Shown: piece after piece, positions 47,200-56,328 of the stretch | Position numbering within the stretch: position 1 is the stretch's first letter | How the letters are laid out: each line of letters begins with the position of its first letter | Assembly: GCA_947476425.1 (NCBI GenBank) | Contig: CANJQJ010000017.1 | Span: forward strand, 1-56,452 | Source: Sphingomonadaceae bacterium | GTDB lineage: Bacteria; Pseudomonadota; Alphaproteobacteria; Sphingomonadales; Sphingomonadaceae | Direction of reading: 5' to 3' | Length of the DNA stretch: 56,452 nt | The notes under the pieces: model-generated | What the model was told of the DNA's origin: nothing | What the model saw: the letters and a program-made list of their open reading frames with translations, nothing else | Databases searched by the model: none | Translations under genes and position numbers: made by a program

Positions 47200-48350
47200 C
47201 CATGAAACGGCATTTTGTCCTCGCCGCCGGGGGAACCGGGGGGCACATGATTCCCGCCCACGCGCTGGCGGCGGAGCTGATGCGACGTGGCCATCGCGTC
47301 GCGCTGGTTACAGACGAGCGCGGCGAGCGCATTCCGGGCCTGTTCGAAGGCGTGCAAACGCACGTCCTGCCGGCGGGTCGAGTTGCGGGCGGACCGCTCG
47401 GCTGGCTGCGCGCCGTGCGCGAAATACTCCAGGGTCGCGAGCGCGCTCGTCGGCTCTACGAGGCATTCCAGCCCGCAGCGGTCGTCGGCTTCGGCGGCTA
47501 TCCCGCGCTGCCGTCGTTGCTTGCCGCACGTGCAGAGCGAATCCCGATGATGCTTCACGAGCAGAATGCGGTTCTCGGGCGCACAAACCGCTTTCTTGCC
47601 GGCAAGGTCGATGCGATCGCGACGGCCTATCCCGATATTCGCCGTCTCAAGGGGCGCCATCTCGACAAGGTCGCGCTGGTCGGCAATCCCGTGCGCGACG
47701 AGGTGCGGATGCTCCGCGAGACGCCTTATCCAACGCTGCTTCCCGACGGTATCTTCCGCATTCTCGTCACCGGCGGCAGCCAGGGCGCCTCGGTATTGTC
47801 CGAAGTTGTGCCCGAAGCCCTCGGTATGATGCCGCTGACTTTTCGGCGGCGCATGCAGGTCACCCAGCAATGCCGGCCCGAGGATATCGAGGCCGTTCGC
47901 GAACGCTATTCGGCGCTTGGCATCCCGGCTGATCTGGCGACCTACCTCCCGGATCTGCCGGCTCGGCTGGGCTGGTCTCATCTCGTCATCGGGCGCGCGG
48001 GCGCATCGACGATTGCCGAGCTGACAGTTGTCGGGCGCCCCGCGATCCTCGTGCCCTATCCGTCGGCGACCGACGATCATCAGACCTATAACGCGCGGGA
48101 AATGGTCTCGACGGGCGGGGCGCGCTGCATCCAGCAACGCCATTTCACCGCGATCGAGCTTGCCAAGCAGATGCAGAAGCTCGCGCTCGATCCTGCCGCA
48201 TTGATGAATGCAGCCGCATGCTCGCGCAGGATCGGACGCCCCGACGCCGCCGAGCGGCTGGCCGATCTCGTCGAGAAAATCGGGCAGACGCCGGTGATGG
48301 ATGAAATCGGTTCTGCCGAATCCGTACAACTCAAGGGAGCCTTCGCATGA
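47196..48350 (+). CDS. murG: UDP-GlcNAc:lipid I N-acetylglucosaminyltransferase
   Basis: A GT-B enzyme on the cytoplasmic membrane face that converts lipid I to lipid II. The N-terminal glycine loop [16 protein letters not shown] is at about 7-22. [14 protein letters not shown] and [12 protein letters not shown] follow, and the second-domain loop is [13 protein letters not shown]. Length is 384. I prefer ATG 47196, which makes an ATGA overlap with ftsW; an ATG at 47184 is also in frame. Confidence 0.96.
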   Translation: MTMKRHFVLAAGGTGGHMIPAHALAAELMRRGHRVALVTDERGERIPGLFEGVQTHVLPAGRVAGGPLGWLRAVREILQGRERARRLYEAFQPAAVVGFGGYPALPSLLAARAERIPMMLHEQNAVLGRTNRFLAGKVDAIATAYPDIRRLKGRHLDKVALVGNPVRDEVRMLRETPYPTLLPDGIFRILVTGGSQGASVLSEVVPEALGMMPLTFRRRMQVTQQCRPEDIEAVRERYSALGIPADLATYLPDLPARLGWSHLVIGRAGASTIAELTVVGRPAILVPYPSATDDHQTYNAREMVSTGGARCIQQRHFTAIELAKQMQKLALDPAALMNAAACSRRIGRPDAAERLADLVEKIGQTPVMDEIGSAESVQLKGAFA

Positions 48351-49753
48351 GGGGTGTCGCTACCGACATCGGCACGATCCATTTCATCGGTATCGGCGGC
48401 ATCGGCATGTCCGGCATCGCCGAGGTGATGCATAATCTCGGCTACAAGGTGCAGGGCAGCGATGTTGCCGAAGGCTATGTCATCGAGGGACTCCGCAAGC
48501 GCGGGATTGCCGTATCGATCGGGCACAAGGCGGAAAATCTGGGCGATGCCGCCGTTGTCGTGACCTCCACTGCGATCAAGCGCGGAAATCCCGAGGTCGA
48601 GCTTGCGCTCGAAAAGCGGATTCCCGTCGTTCGCCGCGCCGAGATGCTCGCCGAACTCATGCGGCTGAAGTCGACCGTGGCGATTGCGGGTACGCATGGC
48701 AAGACGACCACGACGTCGATGGTGGCGGCGTTGCTCGATGCGGGCGGGGTCGATCCGACCGTGATCAACGGCGGTATCATCAACAGCTACGGATCCAATG
48801 CCCGCCTCGGCGCGTCCGACTGGATGGTGGTCGAGGCCGATGAGAGCGACGGCAGCTTCCTGCGCCTCGACGGCACGATCGCCGTCGTGACCAATATCGA
48901 TCCCGAGCATCTCGATCATTACGGCAGCTTCGACAAGGTCAAGGATGCCTTTGTCGAGTTCGTCGAGAACGTGCCCTTCTACGGTGCGGCATTGCTTTGT
49001 ATCGATCATCCGGAAGTCCAGGCGCTGATCCCGCGCGTGCGCGATCGCCGGGTGGTGACCTATGGCTTTTCCGCGCAGGCCGATGTGCGTGGCGAGCATG
49101 TCACGCCGGTCCCCGGCGGGAATCGCTTCGACACCGTGATACGCCAGCGCGATGGATCGTTTCGCCGCATCGAGGGCATCGAAATGCCGATGCCGGGCCG
49201 TCACAATGTCCAGAACGCACTCGCCGCAATCGGGGTCGCGCTCGAAATGGGCATCACCGACGAGGTCATCCAGACCGGCTTCGCGAAATTCGGGGGGGTC
49301 AAGCGGCGCTTCACCAAGGTCGGCGAAGTGGCCGGCGCGACAGTGATCGACGATTATGGCCACCACCCGGTGGAAATCAAGGCGGTGCTCGCCGCCGCCC
49401 GGGAGGGTTGCAGGGGACGCGTGATCGCAGTCGTCCAGCCCCACCGTTTCACCCGGTTGCGCGATCTGATGAACGAATTCCAGACCGCGTTCAACGATGC
49501 CGACATCGTCTATGTCACGCCCGTCTATCCGGCCGGCGAGTCCCCGATAGAGGGTGTCGATGCCGCTGCGCTGGTCAAGGGGCTGAAGCAACGCGGTCAT
49601 CGCGCGGCGCAGACCATCGAAGGTGCTGACGCGCTTGCCGATACGCTTGCCGGTGTGATCGCGGACGGCGACATGATAATCTGCCTTGGAGCTGGGGACA
49701 TCACCAAGTGGGCGGCGGGGCTGGCGCCGGCCATTCAGCAGAGGAAGGCTTGA
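48347..49753 (+). CDS. murC: UDP-MurNAc:L-alanine ligase
   Basis: Adds L-alanine, the first residue of the stem peptide. The N-terminal UDP site is [16 protein letters not shown], the ATP loop [15 protein letters not shown] (about 110-124), and [10 protein letters not shown] marks the family. The C-terminal domain includes [13 protein letters not shown]. Length (468) is normal. It overlaps murG by 4 bp. It is followed after 2 bp by a 65-codon gene, not directly by murB. Confidence 0.96.
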   Translation: MRGVATDIGTIHFIGIGGIGMSGIAEVMHNLGYKVQGSDVAEGYVIEGLRKRGIAVSIGHKAENLGDAAVVVTSTAIKRGNPEVELALEKRIPVVRRAEMLAELMRLKSTVAIAGTHGKTTTTSMVAALLDAGGVDPTVINGGIINSYGSNARLGASDWMVVEADESDGSFLRLDGTIAVVTNIDPEHLDHYGSFDKVKDAFVEFVENVPFYGAALLCIDHPEVQALIPRVRDRRVVTYGFSAQADVRGEHVTPVPGGNRFDTVIRQRDGSFRRIEGIEMPMPGRHNVQNALAAIGVALEMGITDEVIQTGFAKFGGVKRRFTKVGEVAGATVIDDYGHHPVEIKAVLAAAREGCRGRVIAVVQPHRFTRLRDLMNEFQTAFNDADIVYVTPVYPAGESPIEGVDAAALVKGLKQRGHRAAQTIEGADALADTLAGVIADGDMIICLGAGDITKWAAGLAPAIQQRKA

Positions 49754-49755
49754 AG

Positions 49756-49953
49756 ATGAGCGATCCGTTCGTTGCCTGGAAAGTCCTGCAGGACAATCTT
49801 CTCGCGTTGCAGAAGGCACAGGTCGAAGCTGCGATGCGGCTGCTGCCGCGTAGCGAACATTTTGAAGGTGCTGCAAAGGCCGCGCAGGAAATAGCCGAAG
49901 TCAATGGCAAGGCGTGGGAGACCTGGATGGGAATTTGGGGTTTCCGCAAATAA
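49756..49953 (+). CDS. Small uncharacterised protein within the dcw operon
   Basis: 65 residues, beginning MSDPFVAWKVLQDNLLALQK and ending WETWMGIWGFRK. No signal peptide or membrane helix is evident. It looks like one or two amphipathic helices rich in Ala, Gln, Leu and Glu with four tryptophans; the C-terminal WETWMGIWGF is aromatic and could bind a membrane surface or protein. It sits 2 bp after murC, and its stop TAA shares a base with the murB ATG (TAATG), so it is embedded in the coupled series and is almost surely translated. I recognise no family. A small divisome- or Mur-associated protein is one guess from position only. Confidence 0.75.
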   Translation: MSDPFVAWKVLQDNLLALQKAQVEAAMRLLPRSEHFEGAAKAAQEIAEVNGKAWETWMGIWGFRK

Positions 49954-50915
49954 TGACCCATGCTGCCTCCACCCCGGCGATTCCGAGCTCAACCGAGGAA
50001 CTTGCCTCGCATGCGCCACATACGGACGGGGCGGGGGTGCCTCCACTCAGGGGCACGGTTGAAGCCGGCGGTTCGTTGGCCGAGTTCATTTGGTTTCGCA
50101 CCGGCGGGGCAGCGCAATGGCTTGTCCGCCCGGTCGATGTTGCGGATCTCTCGTCCTTCGTCGGCGCGCTCGATCCCGCGATACCGGTTTTTCCGGTTGG
50201 CGTCGGCTCCAACCTTATCGTGCGCGATGGCGGGATCGAGGGCGTTGCGGTGCGCCTGCCAAAATTCTTCGCGCGGGTGGGGATTGAACCCGGAAACCGC
50301 GTCCGCGCCGGCGGGGCGGCGATGGGCATAACAGTTGCCAGCGCAGCCCGCGATGCCGGTATTGCCGGCCTGGAATTTCTGCGTGGGATACCCGGCACGG
50401 TCGGCGGCGCGGTGAAGATGAATGCCGGCGCCTATGGGCGCGACACCAGCAACATATTGATCGAGGCAAAGCTGGTGCTGCGCGATGGCACCGTCGAAAC
50501 CTGGCCCGCGGCTCGGCTCGGCTACACTTATCGGCATTCGGCGATTCCCGAAGGCGCGATCGTCGTCGAGGCATTGTTCGAGGGCATGCCGGGCGATCCG
50601 GTTGCGATCGGTGCGGAGATGGATCGCATAGCCAGCGAGCGCGAGGCCTCGCAGCCGCTTCGTTCGCGCACCGGCGGTTCGACCTTCAAGAATCCCGAGG
50701 GACACAAGGCCTGGCAACTGATCGACGAGGCCGGCTGCCGTGGCCTGAGGATCGGTGACGCGCAGGTTTCCGAGAAGCATTGCAACTTCCTGCTCAACAT
50801 GGGCAAGGCGAGTTCAGCGGATATCGAGGCATTGGGCGAGGAAGTGCGACGCAGGGTGAAGGAAAAGAGCGGCGTGACGCTGGAGTGGGAAATCCAGCGG
50901 GTGGGGAAGGCATGA
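49953..50915 (+). CDS. murB: UDP-N-acetylenolpyruvoylglucosamine reductase
   Basis: Reduces UDP-GlcNAc-enolpyruvate to UDP-MurNAc using FAD and NADPH. The FAD-binding part shows FIWFRTGGAAQWL, VGVGSNLIVRDGG and FLRGIPGTVGGAVKMNAGAY. The catalytic serine lies in RTGGSTFKNPEG, and the last block is VSEKHCNFLLNMG. Length is 320, with an N-terminal extension of about 45 residues of low complexity. ATG 49953 overlaps the preceding stop by one base; an upstream in-frame start is antisense-free but less likely. It overlaps ddl by 4 bp. Confidence 0.95.
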   Translation: MTHAASTPAIPSSTEELASHAPHTDGAGVPPLRGTVEAGGSLAEFIWFRTGGAAQWLVRPVDVADLSSFVGALDPAIPVFPVGVGSNLIVRDGGIEGVAVRLPKFFARVGIEPGNRVRAGGAAMGITVASAARDAGIAGLEFLRGIPGTVGGAVKMNAGAYGRDTSNILIEAKLVLRDGTVETWPAARLGYTYRHSAIPEGAIVVEALFEGMPGDPVAIGAEMDRIASEREASQPLRSRTGGSTFKNPEGHKAWQLIDEAGCRGLRIGDAQVSEKHCNFLLNMGKASSADIEALGEEVRRRVKEKSGVTLEWEIQRVGKA

Positions 50916-51826
50916 GTTTGCATATTGTCGTATTGATGGGTGGCTGGTCTTCGGAACGCGCGGTTTCGCTCGTTTCGGGCGCAGGCGTCGCCGATGCGCT
51001 CGAAAGCCTTGGCCATCGCGTCACCCGTATCGACATGGGCCGCGATGTCGCGCTTCGCATCGCCGAGGCGGCGCCCGACCTTGTCTTCAACGCGCTCCAC
51101 GGCACGCCGGGCGAGGATGGTTCGGTGCAGGGCATGCTCGACCTGATGGGCATTCCCTACACGCATAGCGGCCTCGCGACCTCGGTGATCGCAATCGACA
51201 AGCAGCTTACCAAGCATGAGCTCGTCCCGGCGGGCATCCCGATGCCCGAAGGCGTCGTCGTGGCGAGCGAGAGCCTTTATCAAGGCGATCCGATCCCCCG
51301 GCCTTTTGTGTTGAAGCCAGTCAACGAAGGCAGCTCGGTCGGCGTCGCGATCGTCACTGAAGGCGGTAATTACGGCAATCCGATCGCACGGGATTCCGAA
51401 GGGCCCTGGCAGCATTTCGACAAGCTCCTTGCCGAGCCCTTCATTCGCGGCCGCGAACTTACCGTTGCGGTGCTTGGCGACGAAGCGCTCGCCGTTACCG
51501 AGCTCAAGCCCAAGAGCGGCTTTTATGATTATGACGCGAAATATACCGATGGGCTGACCGATCATGTCTGCCCCGCAGAAATTCCCGACGACGTTGCCGA
51601 GCGCGCGCTGGCGCTGGCGCTGGCGGCGCATCGCAAGCTCGGATGTCGCGGCGCCTCGCGATCGGATTTTCGATGGGACGACAACAAGGGGATCGACGGC
51701 CTCTTCCTGCTTGAGGTCAACACCCAGCCGGGAATGACCCCGCTCAGCCTCGTTCCCGAGCAGGGGCGTTATCGGGGACTGGCCTATGCCGAGCTCGTCC
51801 AGCGTATCGTGGAGGAAGCATTGTGA
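50912..51826 (+). CDS. ddl: D-alanine:D-alanine ligase
   Basis: An ATP-grasp enzyme making the D-Ala-D-Ala dipeptide used by MurF. The N-terminal part has LMGGWSSERAVSLVSG and NALHGTPGEDGSVQG. The central lobe has KPVNEGSSVGV and the metal-binding end has LLEVNTQPGMTPLSLVPEQ. Length (304) is normal. ATG 50912 forms an ATGA overlap with murB, and the stop overlaps ftsQ. Confidence 0.96.
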   Translation: MSLHIVVLMGGWSSERAVSLVSGAGVADALESLGHRVTRIDMGRDVALRIAEAAPDLVFNALHGTPGEDGSVQGMLDLMGIPYTHSGLATSVIAIDKQLTKHELVPAGIPMPEGVVVASESLYQGDPIPRPFVLKPVNEGSSVGVAIVTEGGNYGNPIARDSEGPWQHFDKLLAEPFIRGRELTVAVLGDEALAVTELKPKSGFYDYDAKYTDGLTDHVCPAEIPDDVAERALALALAAHRKLGCRGASRSDFRWDDNKGIDGLFLLEVNTQPGMTPLSLVPEQGRYRGLAYAELVQRIVEEAL

Positions 51827-52752
51827 GCAGCCGCGTCAGGATCAAGCGCGGCGGAAGTACCCCGCGCCGCAGGCCGCCCACGGTCACCAAGCGACGCAAG
51901 GGCGCCCCTCGCGGACCCTCGACAGCGGCGCAGGCGCTTGCGACGATCCCGGTCCGCCAGGAAACCCTGAAGCGCGCTGGCAACTACATGCTTGGCGCCA
52001 TCATCGCAGCGGCGATCGCCACCGGCGTGATCGCGATGCAGCTCCCGCAGATGATCGGCACTGAATTGGGCGAGGCCGTCGGCGCGATTGGCTTCACCGT
52101 TCGCAACATCGAGGTTCATGGCCGCGACCAGATGGATCGCGACGCGGTGATCAATATCGCGATGGACCAGAAGTCACGCGCAATGCCGCTCGTGGATCTC
52201 GAGGAAACCCGCCAGCGCCTGCGCCAACTTGGCTGGGTCGCCGATGCGCGCGTGTCGCGCCGACTGCCCGATACGCTGGTCGTCGATATCGTCGAGCGTC
52301 GCCCGACCGCGATCTGGCAATTTCACCAGCAGCTAGCACTCATCGACCAGAAGGGCGTCGTGATCGCGCCGGTTTCGATCTCCGCGATGCCCGACCTGCC
52401 GATCGTCATCGGCCCGGGTGCGAACCAGCGAGTCGATGCGCTCAATGCGCTGATGCAACAGGTGCCCGCGCTCAAGCCGATGCTTGCCGGGGCAAGCTGG
52501 GTCGGCGAACGGCGCTGGGATCTGCGCTTCCAATCTGGCGAAGTGCTCGCTTTGCCCGAGGGCGAGGCGGCGTCGATCGCAGCGCTCAAGGATTTCGCGC
52601 GCCGCGATTCGCAATATCGCCTGCTCGGCCAGGGCTTCGTGCGCTTCGACATGCGCGTGCCCGGCCGTATCGTGGTCCGAGTTTCGCGCGAGCCCGGCCG
52701 CAGCATTACCGACGATGCGGTGGCTGCAGCTGCCGACATGAAAAAAATCTAG
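51823..52752 (+). CDS. ftsQ: Cell division protein FtsQ
   Basis: A bitopic protein that bridges early and late divisome components through FtsB and FtsL. The basic cytoplasmic tail is long (about 1-50: RIKRGGSTPRRRPPTVTKRR), then one membrane helix (about 52-72). The POTRA domain starts VRNIEVHGRDQMDRDAV, and the FtsQ domain has GWVADARVSRRLPDTLVV. Length is 309. GTG 51823 overlaps the ddl stop. It precedes ftsA by 14 bp, one of the only two non-overlapping junctions of the operon. Confidence 0.93.
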   Translation: MSSRVRIKRGGSTPRRRPPTVTKRRKGAPRGPSTAAQALATIPVRQETLKRAGNYMLGAIIAAAIATGVIAMQLPQMIGTELGEAVGAIGFTVRNIEVHGRDQMDRDAVINIAMDQKSRAMPLVDLEETRQRLRQLGWVADARVSRRLPDTLVVDIVERRPTAIWQFHQQLALIDQKGVVIAPVSISAMPDLPIVIGPGANQRVDALNALMQQVPALKPMLAGASWVGERRWDLRFQSGEVLALPEGEAASIAALKDFARRDSQYRLLGQGFVRFDMRVPGRIVVRVSREPGRSITDDAVAAAADMKKI

Positions 52753-52766
52753 GCCGGAGGGAAGCT

Positions 52767-54029
52767 ATGGCGCAGCACCGCAATGACGACCTCATCACCG
52801 CGCTCGATATCGGATCCTCCAAGGTCTGTGCGCTGATCGCCCGGATCGGCGAAGGCGACGAAATCGAGGTGCTTGGCACCGGCCAGCGCGAAAGCAAGGG
52901 CGTCCAGCGGGGCTATGTCTCCGATATGGAGGGCACGGAAAATGCCATTCGCGAGGCGGTCGAGCAGGCCGAGCGGATGGCGAACACGAACATCGAGAAG
53001 GTCTGGGTCAGCTTTTCGGCCGGCGGGCTGGTGAGCGACATCGCCTCGGTCGAGGTGGATATCGGCGGGTATCGCATCGAGCAGACCGATATCGACGAAT
53101 TGCTCGCCGCTGGTCGCGGATCGATCGATCCCGAGGGGCGAATGGTGCTGCACGCCCAGCCGACGCTCTACACGCTCGATGGCTTGCGTGGCGTGAAGAC
53201 GCCGCTTGGTCTCCATGCCGATCGGCTTGGGGTCGACATCCATGTTGTCGCGGCCGAGCCGTCGCCGGTGCGCAACCTCGACCTGTGCGTCAGGCGTGCG
53301 CATCTCGCGGTGAAGTCGATCGTCGCTGCGCCGATCGCGACCGGCATGGCGTGCCTTTCGGAAGAAGAACGCGAACTCGGCGTGGCGCTGGTCGAACTGG
53401 GTGCCGGCGTCACAAACGTCTCGCTGTTCGCGGGTGGCGTGCTCGTCGGGCTCGCCTCGATCCCCACCGGCAGTTCCGACATCACCGACGATATTTCGTC
53501 CGCCTTTGGAACGCGCCGCGCGCAGGCTGAACGGATGAAATGCTTTCACGGCTCGGCGACGGCGAGCCCGCGCGACAATCACGACATGATCGAGGTCGCT
53601 CCGATCAGCGGCGAGGAAGATAGTGGCGAACCCACGCGCATCACGCGGGCGCAGCTGATCGCGGTGATCCGCCAGCGGCTCGATCACTGGTTCGGCCAGA
53701 TTGCGAACGCGCTCGATTCGCTTGGCTTCTCGGGCCCGGTCGGTCGTCAAGTCGTCCTCACCGGTGGCGGTGCGGAACTCAAGGGCATCGCCGATTACGC
53801 CCAGGGCCTGCTTGGCCGCTCGGTCCGAATCGGCCGGCCGCGCGGACTTGTCGGGCTCCCCGAGGCGCATAGCGGGCCAGCCTTCGCTACACTCGCCGGG
53901 CTGATCCAGTTTGCCGCATCCGATCCGATCGACCTGCGCACGCCGATGCCCAACGACCAGACGATCGTGCGGCCGGTGGGCGGCAATCTCGTGCAGCGCC
54001 TGATCTCGGCATTTCGCAGCGGATATTGA
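52767..54029 (+). CDS. ftsA: Cell division protein FtsA
   Basis: An actin-like ATPase that tethers FtsZ to the membrane. The phosphate-1 motif is ALDIGSSKVCALIA (about 11-24), the 1C domain follows, and the second phosphate region is LVELGAGVTNVSLFAGG. The adenosine motif is VVLTGGGAELKGI. The C-terminal membrane-targeting helix LVQRLISAFRSGY is intact. ATG 52767 follows GGAGGGA. Its usual partner ftsZ is not downstream; the next gene is NDUFA12 after 65 bp. Confidence 0.96.
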   Translation: MAQHRNDDLITALDIGSSKVCALIARIGEGDEIEVLGTGQRESKGVQRGYVSDMEGTENAIREAVEQAERMANTNIEKVWVSFSAGGLVSDIASVEVDIGGYRIEQTDIDELLAAGRGSIDPEGRMVLHAQPTLYTLDGLRGVKTPLGLHADRLGVDIHVVAAEPSPVRNLDLCVRRAHLAVKSIVAAPIATGMACLSEEERELGVALVELGAGVTNVSLFAGGVLVGLASIPTGSSDITDDISSAFGTRRAQAERMKCFHGSATASPRDNHDMIEVAPISGEEDSGEPTRITRAQLIAVIRQRLDHWFGQIANALDSLGFSGPVGRQVVLTGGGAELKGIADYAQGLLGRSVRIGRPRGLVGLPEAHSGPAFATLAGLIQFAASDPIDLRTPMPNDQTIVRPVGGNLVQRLISAFRSGY

Positions 54030-54094
54030 GATTGCCCGGGCGGATTTCCGATCTCCCGGTTGCCTCGTCCAACATGACCCGCTAGGTGGCAATC

Positions 54095-54490
54095 ATGGGC
54101 CTCTTGATGAAGATCTTCACCTGGTGGGACGGTGCCACCATCGGAACCGCGCTCTGGAGCGCACGCAATGGCGTGCGCGTGGGCGAGGATGCCGAGGGCA
54201 ATGTCTATAGCGAGGCCAAGAAGGTCGATCCCTGGCTCGGCTATAAGCGCCGCTGGGTGATCTATAATGGCCCCAACGACGCAAGCCGCGTGCCGCCCGA
54301 GTGGCATGGCTGGCTGCATCACCAGGTCGATGGCCGTCCGGATGAATCGCTTCCTCCGCAGCGGATCTGGGAAAAGCCCCCTGTGCCAAATCTCACCGGT
54401 TCGCGCGAAGCCTATCGTCCTGCCGGGGCTCTCGAGGCAGGCGGTGTCCGCGCGCCTGCGACGGGCGACTATGAGGCGTGGGTTCCTTAA
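54095..54490 (+). CDS. NADH:ubiquinone oxidoreductase subunit NDUFA12-like
   Basis: 131 residues, homologous to the mitochondrial complex I accessory subunit NDUFA12 (B17.2), which is found in alphaproteobacteria. The family hallmarks are MKIFTWWDGATIGTALWSAR near the N-terminus, WVIYNGPNDASRVPPEWHGW, and the tail WEKPPVPNLTGS. It supports complex I assembly or stability; the core nuo genes are elsewhere. ATG 54095 follows TAGGTGG; an ATG at 54107 is possible. It begins the likely unit NDUFA12-mlaD-DUF2155. Confidence 0.9.
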   Translation: MGLLMKIFTWWDGATIGTALWSARNGVRVGEDAEGNVYSEAKKVDPWLGYKRRWVIYNGPNDASRVPPEWHGWLHHQVDGRPDESLPPQRIWEKPPVPNLTGSREAYRPAGALEAGGVRAPATGDYEAWVP

Positions 54491-54509
54491 AAATGGGATG
54501 CCCTGAATC

Positions 54510-54989
54510 ATGAAGGGGCTGTTTCGCGAAAATGCGGGCGAAGCCCTGGTCGGCCTGCTGGTCGTGCTGCTGGCGATCTGGTTTGCGTGGTTCGCCTGGA
54601 CTCAGACCGGCGGCGGCGTGAAATCCGGCGCGGTCCGGGTTATGGCGATCTTTCCGAACATCACCGGCATTAATGTCGGCACCGACGTGCGCGTTGCCGG
54701 GCTCAAGGTCGGTACTGTCGTCGAACAGGAGCTCGATCCGTCGAGCTACCAGGTCAAGGTTACGCTCGCGCTCGATCCCAAGGTCAGGATTCCAGCGGAC
54801 AGCAGTGCGGCGGTGACGTCCGAGGGCCTGCTTGGCGGAAGCTATGTGGCGCTGCTTCCCGGTGGTGCGCCGACGCCGCTCAAGGCGGGCGATACCATCA
54901 CCGATACCCAGGGTGCGGTCGACATGATGAGCCTGATGGGCCAGTTCATCAACCGGTCGGGCGATAGCCACGCAACGGCGAAGCCGTGA
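54510..54989 (+). CDS. mlaD: MlaD family lipid-transport substrate-binding protein
   Basis: The substrate-binding component of the Mla phospholipid pathway between the membranes. One membrane helix (about 12-30, ALVGLLVVLLAIWFAWFAW) is followed by an MCE domain (about 38-125) with NVGTDVRVAGLKVGTV and GLLGGSYVALLPG. The tail is short and includes MMSLMGQFINR. Length (159) is typical of bacterial MlaD. The Mla ATPase and permease genes are not in the window, so the pathway is split in this genome. Confidence 0.9.
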   Translation: MKGLFRENAGEALVGLLVVLLAIWFAWFAWTQTGGGVKSGAVRVMAIFPNITGINVGTDVRVAGLKVGTVVEQELDPSSYQVKVTLALDPKVRIPADSSAAVTSEGLLGGSYVALLPGGAPTPLKAGDTITDTQGAVDMMSLMGQFINRSGDSHATAKP

Positions 54990-55642
54990 AGCGCGCGCTC
55001 ACCGTCGGGTTGCTGCTGGCTGGCCTCGCCGGGCTCGGGGCGGCGGTTGCCTTCCAGAACGAAACCACGACGCCACCACCGGCCAATGGCGGCGAAACCG
55101 CCGCTCCCCCGCCTGCCGATGGCGATGCGGTTGCCGGCAAGCCTGCCGAAGCCAAGCCCGCTGCGCCCGATTTTTCCGGCGCGGCGGTCACTCCGATGAA
55201 GGATCGAGTCGCGGTCCTCGGGCTGCTCAACAAGCGCAACGGTTTGTGGCGTGATCTGACGCTCAAGCCGGGGCAGGCGGTTCGCGTCGGCGATGTCGTC
55301 ATACGCTTGCGCGCCTGCGAGCAGACCGCGCCGTGGGAGCAGCAGAAGCTGACGGGCGCTTTCGTTCAAACCGACGTGCGTGATGCGGGTGGCACCTGGC
55401 GGCGCGTATTCTCGGGCTGGCTGTTCAAGGAATCGCCTTCGCTCAACGTCGTCGAGCATCCGATCTACGATGTGTGGCCCAAGAGCTGCACGATGCGATA
55501 TCCCGATATCGGGCCCGACACCGTGCGGGCGTCCTCGGTGACTGCCACCCGTTCGAGCGCGAAAAAATCAGCCGACGAGGCCGATACCCCGGACGTTGCG
55601 CCGGTCGAGACCCCAAGCGCGGTATCGAGCAACCCGACATAA
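54986..55642 (+). CDS. DUF2155 domain-containing exported protein
   Basis: 218 residues: a signal peptide ([23 protein letters not shown]), a Pro/Ala-rich linker (about 27-65), then the DUF2155 domain with [28 protein letters not shown], and the end [12 protein letters not shown] 50-residue Ser/Ala tail follows. The function of the domain is unknown; it is confined mainly to alphaproteobacteria. GTG 54986 overlaps the mlaD stop (GTGA). Its last 178 bp are antisense to the 3' end of aat. Confidence 0.87.
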   Translation: MKRALTVGLLLAGLAGLGAAVAFQNETTTPPPANGGETAAPPPADGDAVAGKPAEAKPAAPDFSGAAVTPMKDRVAVLGLLNKRNGLWRDLTLKPGQAVRVGDVVIRLRACEQTAPWEQQKLTGAFVQTDVRDAGGTWRRVFSGWLFKESPSLNVVEHPIYDVWPKSCTMRYPDIGPDTVRASSVTATRSSAKKSADEADTPDVAPVETPSAVSSNPT

Positions 55643-56184
55643 TCGTCGCGGTCGATCTCGATCGCGCCAAGCGATGCGAGATGTTCGGTGATGAACTGGC
55701 AATCCAGCAGCCGGAAGCTCCCGACCCTGAGGCGCGCCACCAGCCAGGCTAGGGCGACCTTCGATGCATCGCGAACGCGGCTGAACATGCTTTCGCCGAA
55801 GAAGGCGGCACCCATCTTTACGCCGTAAAGCCCGCCGACCATCTCGCCGTCCTGCCAACATTCGATCGAATGGGCGTGGCCGCGGCGGTAGAGTTCGGCA
55901 TAAGCCAGCTCGATATCGCGATTGATCCAGGTGTCAGGCCGATCCGGCGTGGACTCGGCGCAATGTCGCACGGTTTCGGAAAAGGCGCAGTCCGCCGTGA
56001 CGGTGAAGCGGTCCGAACGAACGGTCTTGGCGAGCGAGTGCGAGAGGTGGAAGCCGTCGAGCGGCATCACCCCGCGTTTTCGGGGTTCGACCCAGAATAT
56101 TTCATTGGCGCGCCGGCTATCGGCCATTGGGAACACGCCAACGGAATAGGCTCTTAGCAGGAGATCAGGGTCCAGAGTCGACAC
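55465..56184 (-). CDS. aat: Leucyl/phenylalanyl-tRNA-protein transferase
   Basis: Transfers Leu or Phe from tRNA to N-terminal Lys or Arg of proteins, marking them for ClpAP (N-end rule). Typical blocks: [53 protein letters not shown], and [19 protein letters not shown] prefer GTG 56184, which matches the family N-terminus; TTG 56202 gives six more residues, and neither has a strong ribosome binding site. The C-terminal [18 protein letters not shown] fits relatives, which supports the antisense overlap with DUF2155 as real. Confidence 0.93.
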   Translation of the reverse strand: MSTLDPDLLLRAYSVGVFPMADSRRANEIFWVEPRKRGVMPLDGFHLSHSLAKTVRSDRFTVTADCAFSETVRHCAESTPDRPDTWINRDIELAYAELYRRGHAHSIECWQDGEMVGGLYGVKMGAAFFGESMFSRVRDASKVALAWLVARLRVGSFRLLDCQFITEHLASLGAIEIDRDDYVGLLDTALGVSTGATSGVSASSADFFALERVAVTEDARTVSGPISGYRIVQLLGHTS

Positions 56185-56185
56185 A

Positions 56186-56202
56186 TTGCGATGATATCGC
56201 AA
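56186..56202. promoter_or_regulatory. 17-bp palindrome at the aat start
   Basis: TTGCGAT-GAT-ATCGCAA is a perfect inverted repeat with a 3-bp spacer, directly before the preferred GTG of aat. It could be an operator or an RNA hairpin blocking the start. If TTG 56202 is used, it would be coding. Confidence 0.35.
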
Positions 56203-56267
56203 TTATCGGTCGGTGCTAAGGGGTTTGGACGCTGATTTGGAGGTGAATCGTTATCTCTTCCAGTCCC

Positions 56268-56317
56268 GCTCATCCTGAGGAGCCATTGAGCTCGTCGAAA
56301 TGGCGTCTCGTAGGACG
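56268..56317. repeat. Sphingomonad-type hairpin repeat beside the right IS
   Basis: The words CTCATCCTGAGGAGCCATTG and GAGCTCGTCGAAATGGCGTC, then TCGTAGGACG, match a dispersed repeat I know from sphingomonad genomes. The arms pair (TCCT with AGGA, CCATT with AATGG). No other copy was found in the window. The IS inserted 11 bp beyond it. Confidence 0.6.
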
Positions 56318-56328
56318 GCCGCGCTTAG

